Shown: positions 23,277 to 32,041 of the stretch, one piece after another | Position numbering within the stretch: position 1 is the first letter of the stretch | Layout of the letters: the number at the start of each line of letters is the position of its first letter | Program-made: the position numbers and the translations under genes | Assembly: GCA_934463175.1 (NCBI GenBank) | Contig: CAKSIW010000011.1 | Span: 1 to 48,335 of the forward strand | Length of the DNA: 48,335 bases | Direction: 5' to 3' | Source: an uncultured Clostridia bacterium | GTDB taxonomy: Bacteria; Bacillota; Clostridia; Monoglobales; Monoglobaceae | The notes under the pieces: generated by a model | The model's input: only the letters and a program-made list of their open reading frames with translations | What the model was told of the DNA's origin: nothing | Databases searched by the model: none

Positions 23277-25646
23277 TTACGCAACATCTCCGCGCGCTTT
23301 GAGTCTGACCGAAAGCACCGTCATATCATCATTCACCTCGCCGCGGTTTTCCTCAATCGCACGCCGCAGTATGCCGTCAGCCACAGCGTCCGCGCTTTTT
23401 CCGTTCCGGGTCTGCTCAATGTATTTTTTTATCCACGAATCTCCGCCCTCACGGGTTTCAACTCCGTCTGTCAGCATTATTATCGTATCTCCGTCCTCTA
23501 TATCCATTTCCGCAATTTCAGCGTCAACACCGGCAAGCGCACCGACAGGCAGTGATGCGGCGCGGACGGTCTCGACACTGTTTTTTTGCAGTATGAAGCT
23601 CGGCTCTGCACCTGTCTTGATAAATTCCGCCTTTCCCGTATATAAATCTATTATGCACATATCAATCGTCACAAACGATTCACTTTCCGACTTCATGACC
23701 ATGACGGAATTAATCAGTCTGACCGCAACCCTGCTGTCAAAGCCTGCCTGCAAAAAGCCGTCCAGAAGCTCAAGCATTGCTTCGCTCTCTCTTGACGCAC
23801 GCTCTCCCGTTCCCATTCCGTCACTCAGCACGGCAACATATTTTCCTCCGCCAAGCTTCAGAAAACGGTAGCTGTCACCGCTGCGCTCCGACGCTCCGGC
23901 ACACGCCGCGCCCGTCTCAACAACATATCTTTCCTTCTCGGAAAGCTCCATTCTCACAAGTCCCGTGTCCGAAAACACCGTTTCATGCAGCGAAACATCA
24001 CATTCCAGAACCGCTTTCATCAGCTTTTTAATCTCCGCGGCAAAGCTTTCCTTCCACAAGGATTGCTTCACGGTCAGTTCAATTCTGTGCTTTCCGTTTC
24101 TGTCCTGAAAAACGCTCAAATCCTGAACTCTGATTCCCTTGCCCGCAAGTCTTGCGCGGATATCGTCAGCCGATATTGAATCCAGCCCCGTTTCCGAATT
24201 GATTTCCTCTGCAAGACCGTCAATAATCCGCGATACCCCCGACAGCTGTTCTCCGACCAGTTCACGGCTCTCGCACAGCTTGCTTTTCCAGACCCGTCTC
24301 ACCTGATAAACATCAAACTGACGGTTAAGCTCACCGAGAAGCTTCGGCAGGTTGAGACAGCTTTGTTTGAAATAGTCCTGCACGTCCTCCTCCTTCAGCT
24401 CCCCCTTCTCTTCCATAATTTCAAGCAGCCTGAACATTGACTTATATGTCGAGTTGAAATCCTTTCCCCAACACACAGCCGATTTACGGCAGTCACGGCA
24501 GATTTTGTCGGCGGCGGCGTCAAACAAAACCGCAACATCGGTCATATCCGCCTCGTTCTCCTTGTCAGACAGCCTGTCCAGTGTTTTCGACATTGATTCA
24601 AACGACGCGGCAGCCGCCGACAGCCGCTGTCTGATTCCTTCCTTAACCTTCAATATGCTTTTCTTGTCATTCTCTTTGAGACAAAGTGTGTTTTTGAGCC
24701 AGACACTGCATTTGCGCGGAATAAACGCGAATATAACCGACGCCGCCATGATTTCATAGATTGTCAGCATCATCTCCATTGCACCGTTTGTATATACAAT
24801 CAGCATTGCGTTTGCAAGGACAATTCCCGCAATTGCTCCGCCCTTGCCGAATCTTGAAAAAACGCCCGACATAAATCCGCAGAAGCTGAACGCTCCGAGA
24901 ATCGGCATGAAATATTCCGTTCCGATTCCGCAGACAAGCCCAAGCAGAACCCCTGCACCCGTGGAATATCCGACACCGCAGCCACATGCAATCATGAGAA
25001 TTATCACCGACGCGGCAGTGTTCATAACCGAAAAGTCAGAGCCTATGTATATTTCCTTCAGACTCATGACCAATATTGCCGCAATTGCACCCATACTCAG
25101 CTTTTCTTCACTTGTTACATTTTCCGCGGCACGTCCTCCGTTTTGAAGAAAGGCTCGTCCCTTGTCAAGAACCAATGCTCCAGCAACAACCGACGCCGAC
25201 TCGCAAAGCAAAAGGATCACGCCGCCGAAACTGAATTCCTGCCACACCATTGCCGCAAATCCCGAAACCGCAACCGCACCGCCGGCAATGAGTCCCGACG
25301 CAACCTCGCTCACCCGTATTCCCTTTTCAAGCACAAACAAAACAGCCAGATATATTATCCCCGCACCAATATATTTTGCCGCGCCGACACGGTCACAAGC
25401 CACCGCCGCGCCCAGACTCACCGCAATGAAGGTTGCTGCCGCACCTAATGACATCTTTTTTTCCTGCGCAAGATATGAAAGCCCGAACGGCGCAATTCCG
25501 CCGTAAGGCATCGCCATTGCAGCAAAAAAGCCCGCAGCCCAAAGCGCGGCATTCCTCCGCAGACTGCCAATCCTTAATCTCGGTTTTTCTTTTCGTGCGG
25601 TTCCCTTTGTCACTCTCTGATAAGCAATCGGCTCTGTCTGTGCCAT
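23277..25646 (-). CDS. spoIIE: Stage II sporulation protein E (SpoIIE), PP2C phosphatase
   Basis: This 789-residue protein has the SpoIIE architecture: a short cytoplasmic N-terminus, about ten membrane helices (roughly 35-310), a central regulatory region (to about 560) and a C-terminal PP2C phosphatase domain. Phosphatase motifs are YVAVLSDGMGTGERASRESE, DTIIMLTDGVETR and EVNDDMTVLSVRL. In Bacillus it dephosphorylates SpoIIAA to release sigma-F in the forespore and acts in polar septation. The start has an AAAGGAGGAA site. Its promoter (25691-25724) looks Spo0A-dependent. The presence of spoIIE is good evidence that the organism makes endospores. Confidence 0.96.
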   Translation of the reverse strand: MAQTEPIAYQRVTKGTARKEKPRLRIGSLRRNAALWAAGFFAAMAMPYGGIAPFGLSYLAQEKKMSLGAAATFIAVSLGAAVACDRVGAAKYIGAGIIYLAVLFVLEKGIRVSEVASGLIAGGAVAVSGFAAMVWQEFSFGGVILLLCESASVVAGALVLDKGRAFLQNGGRAAENVTSEEKLSMGAIAAILVMSLKEIYIGSDFSVMNTAASVIILMIACGCGVGYSTGAGVLLGLVCGIGTEYFMPILGAFSFCGFMSGVFSRFGKGGAIAGIVLANAMLIVYTNGAMEMMLTIYEIMAASVIFAFIPRKCSVWLKNTLCLKENDKKSILKVKEGIRQRLSAAAASFESMSKTLDRLSDKENEADMTDVAVLFDAAADKICRDCRKSAVCWGKDFNSTYKSMFRLLEIMEEKGELKEEDVQDYFKQSCLNLPKLLGELNRQFDVYQVRRVWKSKLCESRELVGEQLSGVSRIIDGLAEEINSETGLDSISADDIRARLAGKGIRVQDLSVFQDRNGKHRIELTVKQSLWKESFAAEIKKLMKAVLECDVSLHETVFSDTGLVRMELSEKERYVVETGAACAGASERSGDSYRFLKLGGGKYVAVLSDGMGTGERASRESEAMLELLDGFLQAGFDSRVAVRLINSVMVMKSESESFVTIDMCIIDLYTGKAEFIKTGAEPSFILQKNSVETVRAASLPVGALAGVDAEIAEMDIEDGDTIIMLTDGVETREGGDSWIKKYIEQTRNGKSADAVADGILRRAIEENRGEVNDDMTVLSVRLKARGDVA

Positions 25647-25690
25647 ACTTATTCCTCCTTTGTAATTTCCATATTTTGTAATTTTTCTTT

Positions 25691-25724
25691 ATTATACATG
25701 ATACGGCAAAAAATAAATGTCGAA
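25691..25724 (-). promoter_or_regulatory. spoIIE promoter with Spo0A box
   Basis: On the minus strand a TATAAT -10 box (25696-25691) is preceded, after 21 bases, by TTCGACA (25724-25718), the exact reverse complement of the 0A box TGTCGAA. A -35-like element overlapped by a 0A box at 21-base spacing is how the Bacillus subtilis spoIIE promoter is organised. Confidence 0.75.
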
Positions 25725-25830
25725 AATAAATAATTTTAGAAAATTTTTTAGCCGAACCGCAGAAATTGAGGAATAAACAAGCACAAATCGGGAATAATGA
25801 AAATATATACAATTCAGGAGGTCGGTGTCA

Positions 25831-27144
25831 ATGAAAGATTATATTGCAATTGAAGGGATTGCCGCAAGGGAAATTCTGGACTCGCGCGGAAATCCGACTG
25901 TTGAGGTTGAGGTTTTCACCGAGGGCGACTATGTCGGACGTGCAGCAGTTCCGTCAGGCGCGTCAACAGGTGCATTTGAGGCATGTGAGCTGCGTGACGG
26001 CGACAGCCGCCGATATATGGGGCGCGGTGTCACAAAGGCAGTTGACAATGTCAACAACGAAATTGCGGACGCTCTTCTCGGCTGCAATGTTCTTGATCAG
26101 TGTGAGCTTGACAGTCTCATGATTAAGCTTGACGGAACTCCGAACAAATCACGGCTTGGTGCAAACGCAATTCTCGGAGTCTCGCTTGCCTGTGCAAAAG
26201 CGGCTGCCGCGGCTCTCGGTCTCAGCCTATACAGCTATATCGGCGGTGTGAATGCAAAGGTTCTGCCTGTTCCGATGATGAATATTATAAACGGCGGCAA
26301 GCACGCTGATAACTCAATCAGCTGTCAGGAATTCATGATTATGCCCGTCGGCGCAAAAAGCTTTCGTGAAGCACTCAGATGGTGTGCACAGGTATTTCAC
26401 ACATTAAAATCCATTCTGAAGGAACGGGGATATTCAACCGCTGTCGGCGACGAAGGCGGCTTTGCACCGAATCTGAAAAGCGACGAAGAGGCGGTCATGA
26501 TTATCGTTGATGCAATTGAGCAGGCAGGCTTCCGCCCTTATGACGATTTTCGGATTGCCCTTGACCCTGCATCAACCGAAATGTATGAGGAAGCAAAGAA
26601 AATCGGCGAGGTCGGAAAATACCGTTTCTGGAAAACCGACAAGCTTTTCACAGCTGAAGAAATGGTTGATTTCTGGGCAGACTGGGTTTCAAAATATCCA
26701 ATCATATCAATTGAGGACGGCATGGCAGAAGAAGACTGGGAAGGCTGGGATATGCTCACCAAGCGTCTCGGAGGAAAGATTCAGCTTGTCGGAGATGATT
26801 TGTTTGTGACAAACACAGAAAGGCTTAAAAAGGGAATCAAGCTTGGTGCGGCAAACTCCATTCTGATTAAGGTGAATCAAATCGGCACGCTGACCGAAAC
26901 TCTTGAAGCGATTGAATGCGCCAACCGCGCAGGATATACGGCAGTCACCTCGCACCGCAGCGGCGAAACCGAGGACACAACCATTGCCGACATTGCAGTT
27001 GCAACAAACGCAGGTCAAATCAAAACGGGTGCGCCCTCACGAACCGACAGAACAGCAAAATATAACCGCCTTCTGAGAATTGAAGAGGAGCTTGGCGATG
27101 CCGCGCAATACCCGGGGCTTGACGCATGGTTTAACCTGAAATAA
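25831..27144 (+). CDS. eno: Enolase (phosphopyruvate hydratase)
   Basis: This 437-residue glycolytic enzyme converts 2-phosphoglycerate to phosphoenolpyruvate. Signatures: AREILDSRGNPTVEVEV, SGASTGAFEACELRDGD, the substrate loop NGGKHADNSISCQEFMI, metal ligands in SIEDGMAEEDWEGW and LVGDDLFVTN, the catalytic lysine region SILIKVNQIGTLTET, and SHRSGETEDTTIADIAVATN. The AGGAGGT site at 25816-25822 places the start at the ATG 25831; a GTG two codons earlier is too close to it. It is monocistronic, convergent with the hydrogenase operon, and shares a terminator with it. Confidence 0.98.
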   Translation: MKDYIAIEGIAAREILDSRGNPTVEVEVFTEGDYVGRAAVPSGASTGAFEACELRDGDSRRYMGRGVTKAVDNVNNEIADALLGCNVLDQCELDSLMIKLDGTPNKSRLGANAILGVSLACAKAAAAALGLSLYSYIGGVNAKVLPVPMMNIINGGKHADNSISCQEFMIMPVGAKSFREALRWCAQVFHTLKSILKERGYSTAVGDEGGFAPNLKSDEEAVMIIVDAIEQAGFRPYDDFRIALDPASTEMYEEAKKIGEVGKYRFWKTDKLFTAEEMVDFWADWVSKYPIISIEDGMAEEDWEGWDMLTKRLGGKIQLVGDDLFVTNTERLKKGIKLGAANSILIKVNQIGTLTETLEAIECANRAGYTAVTSHRSGETEDTTIADIAVATNAGQIKTGAPSRTDRTAKYNRLLRIEEELGDAAQYPGLDAWFNLK

Positions 27145-27196
27145 ATGATTTTGTTTCGGCAATTGCGCAATTACCCCCACGGAATTACAGATACAA

Positions 27197-27226
27197 AAAA
27201 CACGCCGACCGCAGTCGGCGTGTTTT
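27197..27226. terminator. Bidirectional terminator between eno and the hydrogenase operon
   Basis: AAAACACGCCGAC pairs with GTCGGCGTGTTTT around a four-base loop, with T-runs on both strands (TTTTCTTA on plus, TTTTTTGT on minus). Confidence 0.92.
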
Positions 27227-27255
27227 CTTATATTTCATTGACGGCATTCTTCGCT

Positions 27256-28683
27256 TTATTTCAGCACCGAAACCGCTTCGGCTATTGTCTTTTCAAGTGC
27301 CTCTCTTCCGTATTTGTCAACCTGTGCACGGTTCTTGTCCCCGTGTGTCAGACAGCCCGCACCGCCGATACAGCCGCCGATGCACGCCATACCCTCAATG
27401 AAGTTGGCATCAAGCGCATTTTTGCTCTTTTTGAGGAGTGCCATTCTGCACTGGTCAATTCCGTCACACGAAACCGCCTTCAGCTTGAAATCAGCGTCAA
27501 GCCCCTGTTCCTTCAAGCCCTCCGCAACCGCGTCTGCAAGTCCTCCGCAGCGCGCAAAAATTCTTCCGAAATATGACGCATTGTCCAGAACACCTTCTTC
27601 AAGTGTTGTTATGTCAATGTCGCGGCTGTCAAACAGTGCCTGAAGCTCTTCAAAGGTGAGAGCCGAATCAACATACGGCTTCACGCTCTCCTTTTGGATC
27701 TCCATTTTCTTTGCGGTGCACGGACCGATGAAAACGACCTTTGCATTTTCTGTCGTATCCTTTATATATTTTGAAATCGCCGCCATCGGCGAGAGATTAT
27801 GCGAAACAAACGGCAGCAGCTCGGGAAAGCTCTTTTCAATATATGCCACAAAAGCGGGGCAGCATGAGCTTGTCAGAAATCCCTTTTCTGCCAGCTCCTT
27901 CGACTCTGCCTGCGCAACCATATCAGCACCGAGAGCCGCCTCGATTACCGTGTGGAAGCCAAGCTCTTTAAGTCCCGTCACAACCTGTCCGAGCTTTGCA
28001 TAGGTGAACTGACTTGAAATTGACGGAGCAACAACCGCGTAAAGCTTATACTTTGTGTTGCTTTCCGACTCCTTAATCATATTGATGACGTCCAGTATAT
28101 ATGACTTGTCGGAAATTGCACCGAACGGGCATTGATATACGCAGGCACCGCACGAAATGCACTTTTCGTTGTCGATTGTCGCCGCCTTGCTTTCATTCAT
28201 TGCAATGGCCTTGACCTTGCAGGCATTCTGACACGGGCGTTTGCGGCTCACAATTGCCGTATACGGGCAGACCCTCGCACACGCACCGCACTCCTTGCAC
28301 TTTGATTTGTCAATGTGCGCAACATGGTTGCTGTCAAACGTCAGTGCACCGAAACGGCATACGTCCTCACATCTGTGTGCAAGACAGCCGCGGCAGGCAT
28401 TTGTGACTTCATATCCGCCGACGGGGCATTCATCGCACGCAATGTCAATGACCTCAATCACGTTCGGGTTTTCATCGTTTCCGCCCATTGCAATTCTGAC
28501 TCTCTCCGAAAGAATTGCTCTTTCCTTATACACACAGCAGCGCATTGTCGGCATTGATCCGGGCACGATTATTTTCGGAATCTCTGTCAGGTTTTTCAGC
28601 AGAGTGCCGTTCCATGCCTGCTTTGCCACCTCACGCAGAACCTTATACTTCAGATATTGAACCTTGGTATCAAATTTTCTCAC
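27256..28683 (-). CDS. [FeFe] hydrogenase, group B (ferredoxin-type catalytic subunit)
   Basis: This 475-residue iron hydrogenase starts MRKFDTKVQYLKYKVLREVA, typical of group B enzymes. Three cysteine-rich regions for iron-sulphur clusters lie at about 83-110, 128-155 and 174-190 (KCKECGACARVCP, KCISCGACVYQCP). The H-cluster motifs are SSCCPAF (about 272), GPCTAKKME (about 321) and EGMACIGGCIGG (about 431), so all cubane ligands and the proton-relay cysteine position are present. It should make or oxidise H2 with ferredoxin in the cytoplasm. I place the start at the second GTG (28683), eight bases after GAGG; the first GTG overlaps that site. It is the last gene of the operon, ending at the shared terminator. 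Confidence 0.92.
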   Translation of the reverse strand: MRKFDTKVQYLKYKVLREVAKQAWNGTLLKNLTEIPKIIVPGSMPTMRCCVYKERAILSERVRIAMGGNDENPNVIEVIDIACDECPVGGYEVTNACRGCLAHRCEDVCRFGALTFDSNHVAHIDKSKCKECGACARVCPYTAIVSRKRPCQNACKVKAIAMNESKAATIDNEKCISCGACVYQCPFGAISDKSYILDVINMIKESESNTKYKLYAVVAPSISSQFTYAKLGQVVTGLKELGFHTVIEAALGADMVAQAESKELAEKGFLTSSCCPAFVAYIEKSFPELLPFVSHNLSPMAAISKYIKDTTENAKVVFIGPCTAKKMEIQKESVKPYVDSALTFEELQALFDSRDIDITTLEEGVLDNASYFGRIFARCGGLADAVAEGLKEQGLDADFKLKAVSCDGIDQCRMALLKKSKNALDANFIEGMACIGGCIGGAGCLTHGDKNRAQVDKYGREALEKTIAEAVSVLK

Positions 28684-28699
28684 GCAAATCACCTCATGT

Positions 28700-29872
28700 C
28701 TAAAAATAGCTTATCTTAATTTTTTTGCCCATCTGCCTGAGACACTTTGACAGCTCCTCAACCAGATTCATTTTAATATTGAAATTTATCGGCAGTTCGG
28801 GGTTTTGGTGCGCCGGATTAATCGCCCGTCCGACATAAAAATTTATGTCGGTTGCCTCCTCAAAAAGCAGGCGGCATATGAGCGACGCGCCGTCACGCTT
28901 ATAGCTCCACTGCTTGTAGCTTTCGTTATCGTTTAAATAGTCCTTTGCATATGTCAGAACCTTGTTAATCGTTATGACGCCCTCCGTCACAAGGTCAACG
29001 CCCTCAATCTCCGCAATCGGCGGAACGTCCGACTGTTCAAAGCTCAGGCTTGCGCGCAGAGGCTTGTGAAGATATTTCGCGGCAATTGATGAGGTTGTTC
29101 CTCCGCAGATGATGTGTTTTCCCTCCTTTGAGAAAAACAGCGACATCATTCTGTCACAGTCATCACGGTTCGACGGCGGACCGAACAAAAGGTTCATCGG
29201 CTCGCGCCTTCTGATTCTGACCACGCACGCGGTCGCATCGTCTCCCGGCTCACCGCCGTACAGCTTGAAGCACTCGTCCGTCAGAATTGTCGAAAGTGTC
29301 TTTGCCGTATATCCCGCAAGCGACACAGGCTCCAGGAACTCAATAATATCCTTTCTGTCCCAGCCGAAATTATATGCCGTGCCAATCCCCGCATGGGGGC
29401 AGCCGTCACTCATTGCAACAAAAATATCATTTTCGCGCAGGTCAATGACCGACTTATAAATCTTTTTGCCTGCAATTGTCAATTCTGTTTTCGGGTAGTC
29501 ATAGTTGCTGCCGTCACGTATGAGAATCACGGGCGGATTGTCATACTGAATCAGTTCCGCGGTTTCATTATCGATCAAATGTATTATCGTGAATGTCGAA
29601 TATGCAACACCCCTGACCGAGCATACGGGCAGAGCCATTGCGATTGTTTCAACGCAGTCCTCAAGCTTGAGTCCCTCCGACATCATGGTTGAAATGATTT
29701 TTGAGGTCAGCGTGGACAATATGCTTGCCTTAACGCCGCTCCCGAGTCCGTCTGCAAGAACAATCACCGAGGAATTTTCGCCCTGCTCAACGACATCAAC
29801 ATGGTCTCCGCAAAGCTGTTCGCCCGCATGGTTTATGCTTTTGTAGCCAATGTCGGCACATAAATTATTCAT
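28700..29872 (-). CDS. SpoIIE-type PP2C protein phosphatase beside hydrogenases
   Basis: This 390-residue soluble protein has a PP2C/SpoIIE phosphatase domain in the first 230 residues: GDHVDVVEQGENSSVIVLAD, DGLGSGVKASILSTL, IFVAMSDGCPHAG and GDDATACVVRIR, all carrying the metal-binding aspartates. About 160 residues follow with no domain I recognise (LFGPPSNRDDCDRMMSLFFS onward). The ATG at 29872 overlaps the end of the sensory hydrogenase gene by eight bases, so the two are translationally coupled. Pairing of such phosphatases with PAS-containing sensory hydrogenases is known in Clostridia, where a role in H2-dependent control has been proposed. The target phosphoprotein is not in this window. 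Confidence 0.88.
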   Translation of the reverse strand: MNNLCADIGYKSINHAGEQLCGDHVDVVEQGENSSVIVLADGLGSGVKASILSTLTSKIISTMMSEGLKLEDCVETIAMALPVCSVRGVAYSTFTIIHLIDNETAELIQYDNPPVILIRDGSNYDYPKTELTIAGKKIYKSVIDLRENDIFVAMSDGCPHAGIGTAYNFGWDRKDIIEFLEPVSLAGYTAKTLSTILTDECFKLYGGEPGDDATACVVRIRRREPMNLLFGPPSNRDDCDRMMSLFFSKEGKHIICGGTTSSIAAKYLHKPLRASLSFEQSDVPPIAEIEGVDLVTEGVITINKVLTYAKDYLNDNESYKQWSYKRDGASLICRLLFEEATDINFYVGRAINPAHQNPELPINFNIKMNLVEELSKCLRQMGKKIKISYF

Positions 29873-31541
29873 CAGCAATCGACTCCTTCAGCTTTGAAAG
29901 CGCAATTTTGGTTTCCGCCGCCGTTTCGCCGAGCAATGATGCAATTTCCTGAACAATTCTCATCTGCTTGTCAACAACCTTATCCGCAGTTTCAACCGTG
30001 CGGCGGCTCAGATTTTCCTTGCGTTCCCTCTCGCTTTCTTCATCGGTGACATCTCTCATTATGCAAATCAGCAGACGGTAGCTGCTGTCGTATATGACAG
30101 TCTGTTCAACATATTTTTTATATTCCGCAAGATAGGTTCTTTGATTTCTTATTGCCCTGCCGTCCTGCAAAACATCAACAAACACCTTCGGGTCAAGGAT
30201 TCTCACAACCTGGTCACCGAGAATGTCGCGGCTGGAGCGAATGTTCATTATTTCGCGTGCAGCACGGTTAATCTGCTGAACCTCCAGCTTTTCATTCAGA
30301 ACAATAATGCCGTTCGGCGTGTTGTTAACAATATTATCCGAAAAGCTCTCCGCCTTATCCTTCAGGTATGGCAGACACATTGATATTTCAGCCTTGCCCT
30401 GATATATTGCAACAGCCTTTTCGCGGCAAGTGTTATAGCCGCAAGAGCCGCAGTTCAGCTCATCGGACGGCTTCATTTTGCCCATTTGCCTCAGAATATC
30501 GCTTATTTCGCTGTCTGACGGCATTTGCAGCTTACGCTCGATGATTTCAAACTGCTTTCTGATTGCGAACGAATCAGGCTGCTCAACCTCAAAGTCACGG
30601 TCGCCCGCATAGTTTGCAACAGCCACATAATCACGCACCGGCGAGCGGTGATACTTCTCCATGACCGGTCCGCCGACACAGCTTCCCGGACATGCCGACA
30701 TCTCAATGAAGCAGTTGTGGATTTCCCCGTTTTCAATGTCCTTCAGCGCAGCAATGCAGTTTTCCGCACCGTCAATTGCCATATAGGTATATCCCGGCGC
30801 GTCCTGTGCCATTGTTTTCAGGATTCCGCCCGTGGTGGGGAAGAATCTTGCACGGCTTTCGCGGCAGCCGGACATCTCACGTTTCAGCTCAATGCCCTCC
30901 AGCTTCAGCCACTCGGTCAGCTCTTCAAAGGTCAGCACTGCGTCAACAATGCCTTCATAATGCTCCGCCTCGTCCTTCTTTGCAACACACGGACCGATGA
31001 ACACGGTCTTTGCATTCGGGAAACGTTTTTTTATGTCCATACAATGCGCCTGCATCGGAGACATGACATCTGCAAGATACTGAAGCGCAAAGGGGTGGCA
31101 TTTCTGTATGAGCAGATTGACGGAATGACAGCATGAAGAAATCAGGACATCATGCTTCTCCTCTGCAAGCATACGCTCATATTCCGTCTTTACAATTGTT
31201 GCACCGACTGCCGTTTCCTCAACATCTGCAAAGCCGAGAGCCTTCAGTGCCTCGCGCATGGCTTCAATGCCGACACCGTCATAGTTTGCGACAAACGACG
31301 GCGCAAGACTGACAATGACAGGGTCGCCGCTCTGGAGATATACCTTCACCTTTTCGGTCTCATCGACAATCTCCTTCGCGTTCTGCGGACAGACAACAAA
31401 GCACTGACCGCACAATATGCATTCATTGCCGACAATATGCGCCTGATTTCCCGAAAACCTTATGGATTTCACAGGGCAATGCCTGATACACTTATAGCAG
31501 TTCTTACAGTTTGATTTTTTCAGCGTGAGACAGTTGGGCAT
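29865..31541 (-). CDS. hydS: Sensory [FeFe] hydrogenase with PAS domain (HydS-like, group C)
   Basis: This 558-residue protein has two N-terminal [4Fe-4S] sites (cysteines 12-22 and 41-51), an H-cluster domain with SSCCHSVN (135-142), IGPCVAKKDE (182-191) and MSACPGSCVGG (281-291), then a four-cysteine cluster domain CGSCGYNTC...C (364-389), a PAS domain (about 400-515) and a helical tail (about 510-558) that looks like a signalling coiled coil. There is no kinase or cyclase output domain. This is the layout of group C putative H2 sensors. The first H-cluster loop has CC-His where catalytic enzymes have CC-Pro. It is coupled to the PP2C gene, which could be the output. Confidence 0.9.
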   Translation of the reverse strand: MPNCLTLKKSNCKNCYKCIRHCPVKSIRFSGNQAHIVGNECILCGQCFVVCPQNAKEIVDETEKVKVYLQSGDPVIVSLAPSFVANYDGVGIEAMREALKALGFADVEETAVGATIVKTEYERMLAEEKHDVLISSCCHSVNLLIQKCHPFALQYLADVMSPMQAHCMDIKKRFPNAKTVFIGPCVAKKDEAEHYEGIVDAVLTFEELTEWLKLEGIELKREMSGCRESRARFFPTTGGILKTMAQDAPGYTYMAIDGAENCIAALKDIENGEIHNCFIEMSACPGSCVGGPVMEKYHRSPVRDYVAVANYAGDRDFEVEQPDSFAIRKQFEIIERKLQMPSDSEISDILRQMGKMKPSDELNCGSCGYNTCREKAVAIYQGKAEISMCLPYLKDKAESFSDNIVNNTPNGIIVLNEKLEVQQINRAAREIMNIRSSRDILGDQVVRILDPKVFVDVLQDGRAIRNQRTYLAEYKKYVEQTVIYDSSYRLLICIMRDVTDEESERERKENLSRRTVETADKVVDKQMRIVQEIASLLGETAAETKIALSKLKESIADE

Positions 31542-31586
31542 TTTGCCACTTCCTTCCGAAAATTATGTTTTTGCATTATCAGTCGT

Positions 31587-31826
31587 CTATAATTTTGCCA
31601 GAACCTCATTTTCAAAAAAGTCCTTTGTTGTCTCGGGTGATACGGAATGAAATTCGCCGTCCACCTCAACGCAAACGCCGCTCTGACACTTTCCCATGCA
31701 GAATGTGCCTCCAAGCTCAATTTTGTCTTTCATTCCCCGATCCGAAATCAGCTCCTGGAGCTGTTCAACAACCTGTCTTGACCCCTTGATGTGACATGAG
31801 CTTCCAATACATACGGTAATTTTCAT
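31587..31826 (-). CDS. Thioredoxin-like [2Fe-2S] ferredoxin
   Basis: This 79-residue protein has the thioredoxin-like ferredoxin cysteine pattern: C6 and C11 (CIGSSC), C43 and C47 (CMGKC). Such domains are found in NuoE and in electron-bifurcating hydrogenase subunits; here it stands alone. It may carry electrons to or from the neighbouring hydrogenases, or sense redox state. The ATG at 31826 has GGAGG five bases upstream; a longer frame to 31988 would run through the Rex box and is rejected. It is the first gene of the operon, 45 bases before hydS. Confidence 0.87.
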   Translation of the reverse strand: MKITVCIGSSCHIKGSRQVVEQLQELISDRGMKDKIELGGTFCMGKCQSGVCVEVDGEFHSVSPETTKDFFENEVLAKL

Positions 31827-31872
31827 TTTAGCCTCCGTTCCGCCGCCCTGCATCGACATAGGTTTTATTTCC

Positions 31873-31904
31873 GCTCTCATCGGCAGGACAAAATTGATGA
31901 GAGC
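31873..31904 (-). other. Leader stem-loop upstream of the ferredoxin gene
   Basis: GCTCTCATC (31873-31881) and GATGAGAGC (31896-31904) are perfectly complementary around a 14-base loop. It lies between the Rex box and the first gene, in a leader of more than 100 bases. No known riboswitch fold is recognised. Confidence 0.5.
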
Positions 31905-31960
31905 AATTGCCCTTTTCGGGCTTCGGGAAAACCGCCGCAATTTTTTTGCGTGTCTGCCCT

Positions 31961-31978
31961 TTGTTAAAAGTTTAACAC
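31961..31978 (-). promoter_or_regulatory. Rex operator (ROP site) upstream of the hydrogenase operon
   Basis: TTGTTAAAAGTTTAACAC matches the clostridial Rex consensus TTGTTAANNNNTTAACAA at 13 of the 14 defined positions, with the last A replaced by C. Rex represses fermentative and hydrogenase genes when NADH is low. The gene for Rex is not in the window. I could not place -35 and -10 boxes with confidence around it. Confidence 0.75.
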
Positions 31979-32041
31979 CCCTGTTCACCCAACAGGAAAT
32001 GTAAAATAAATATATGTCTATATACTAATTGATATATCGTG

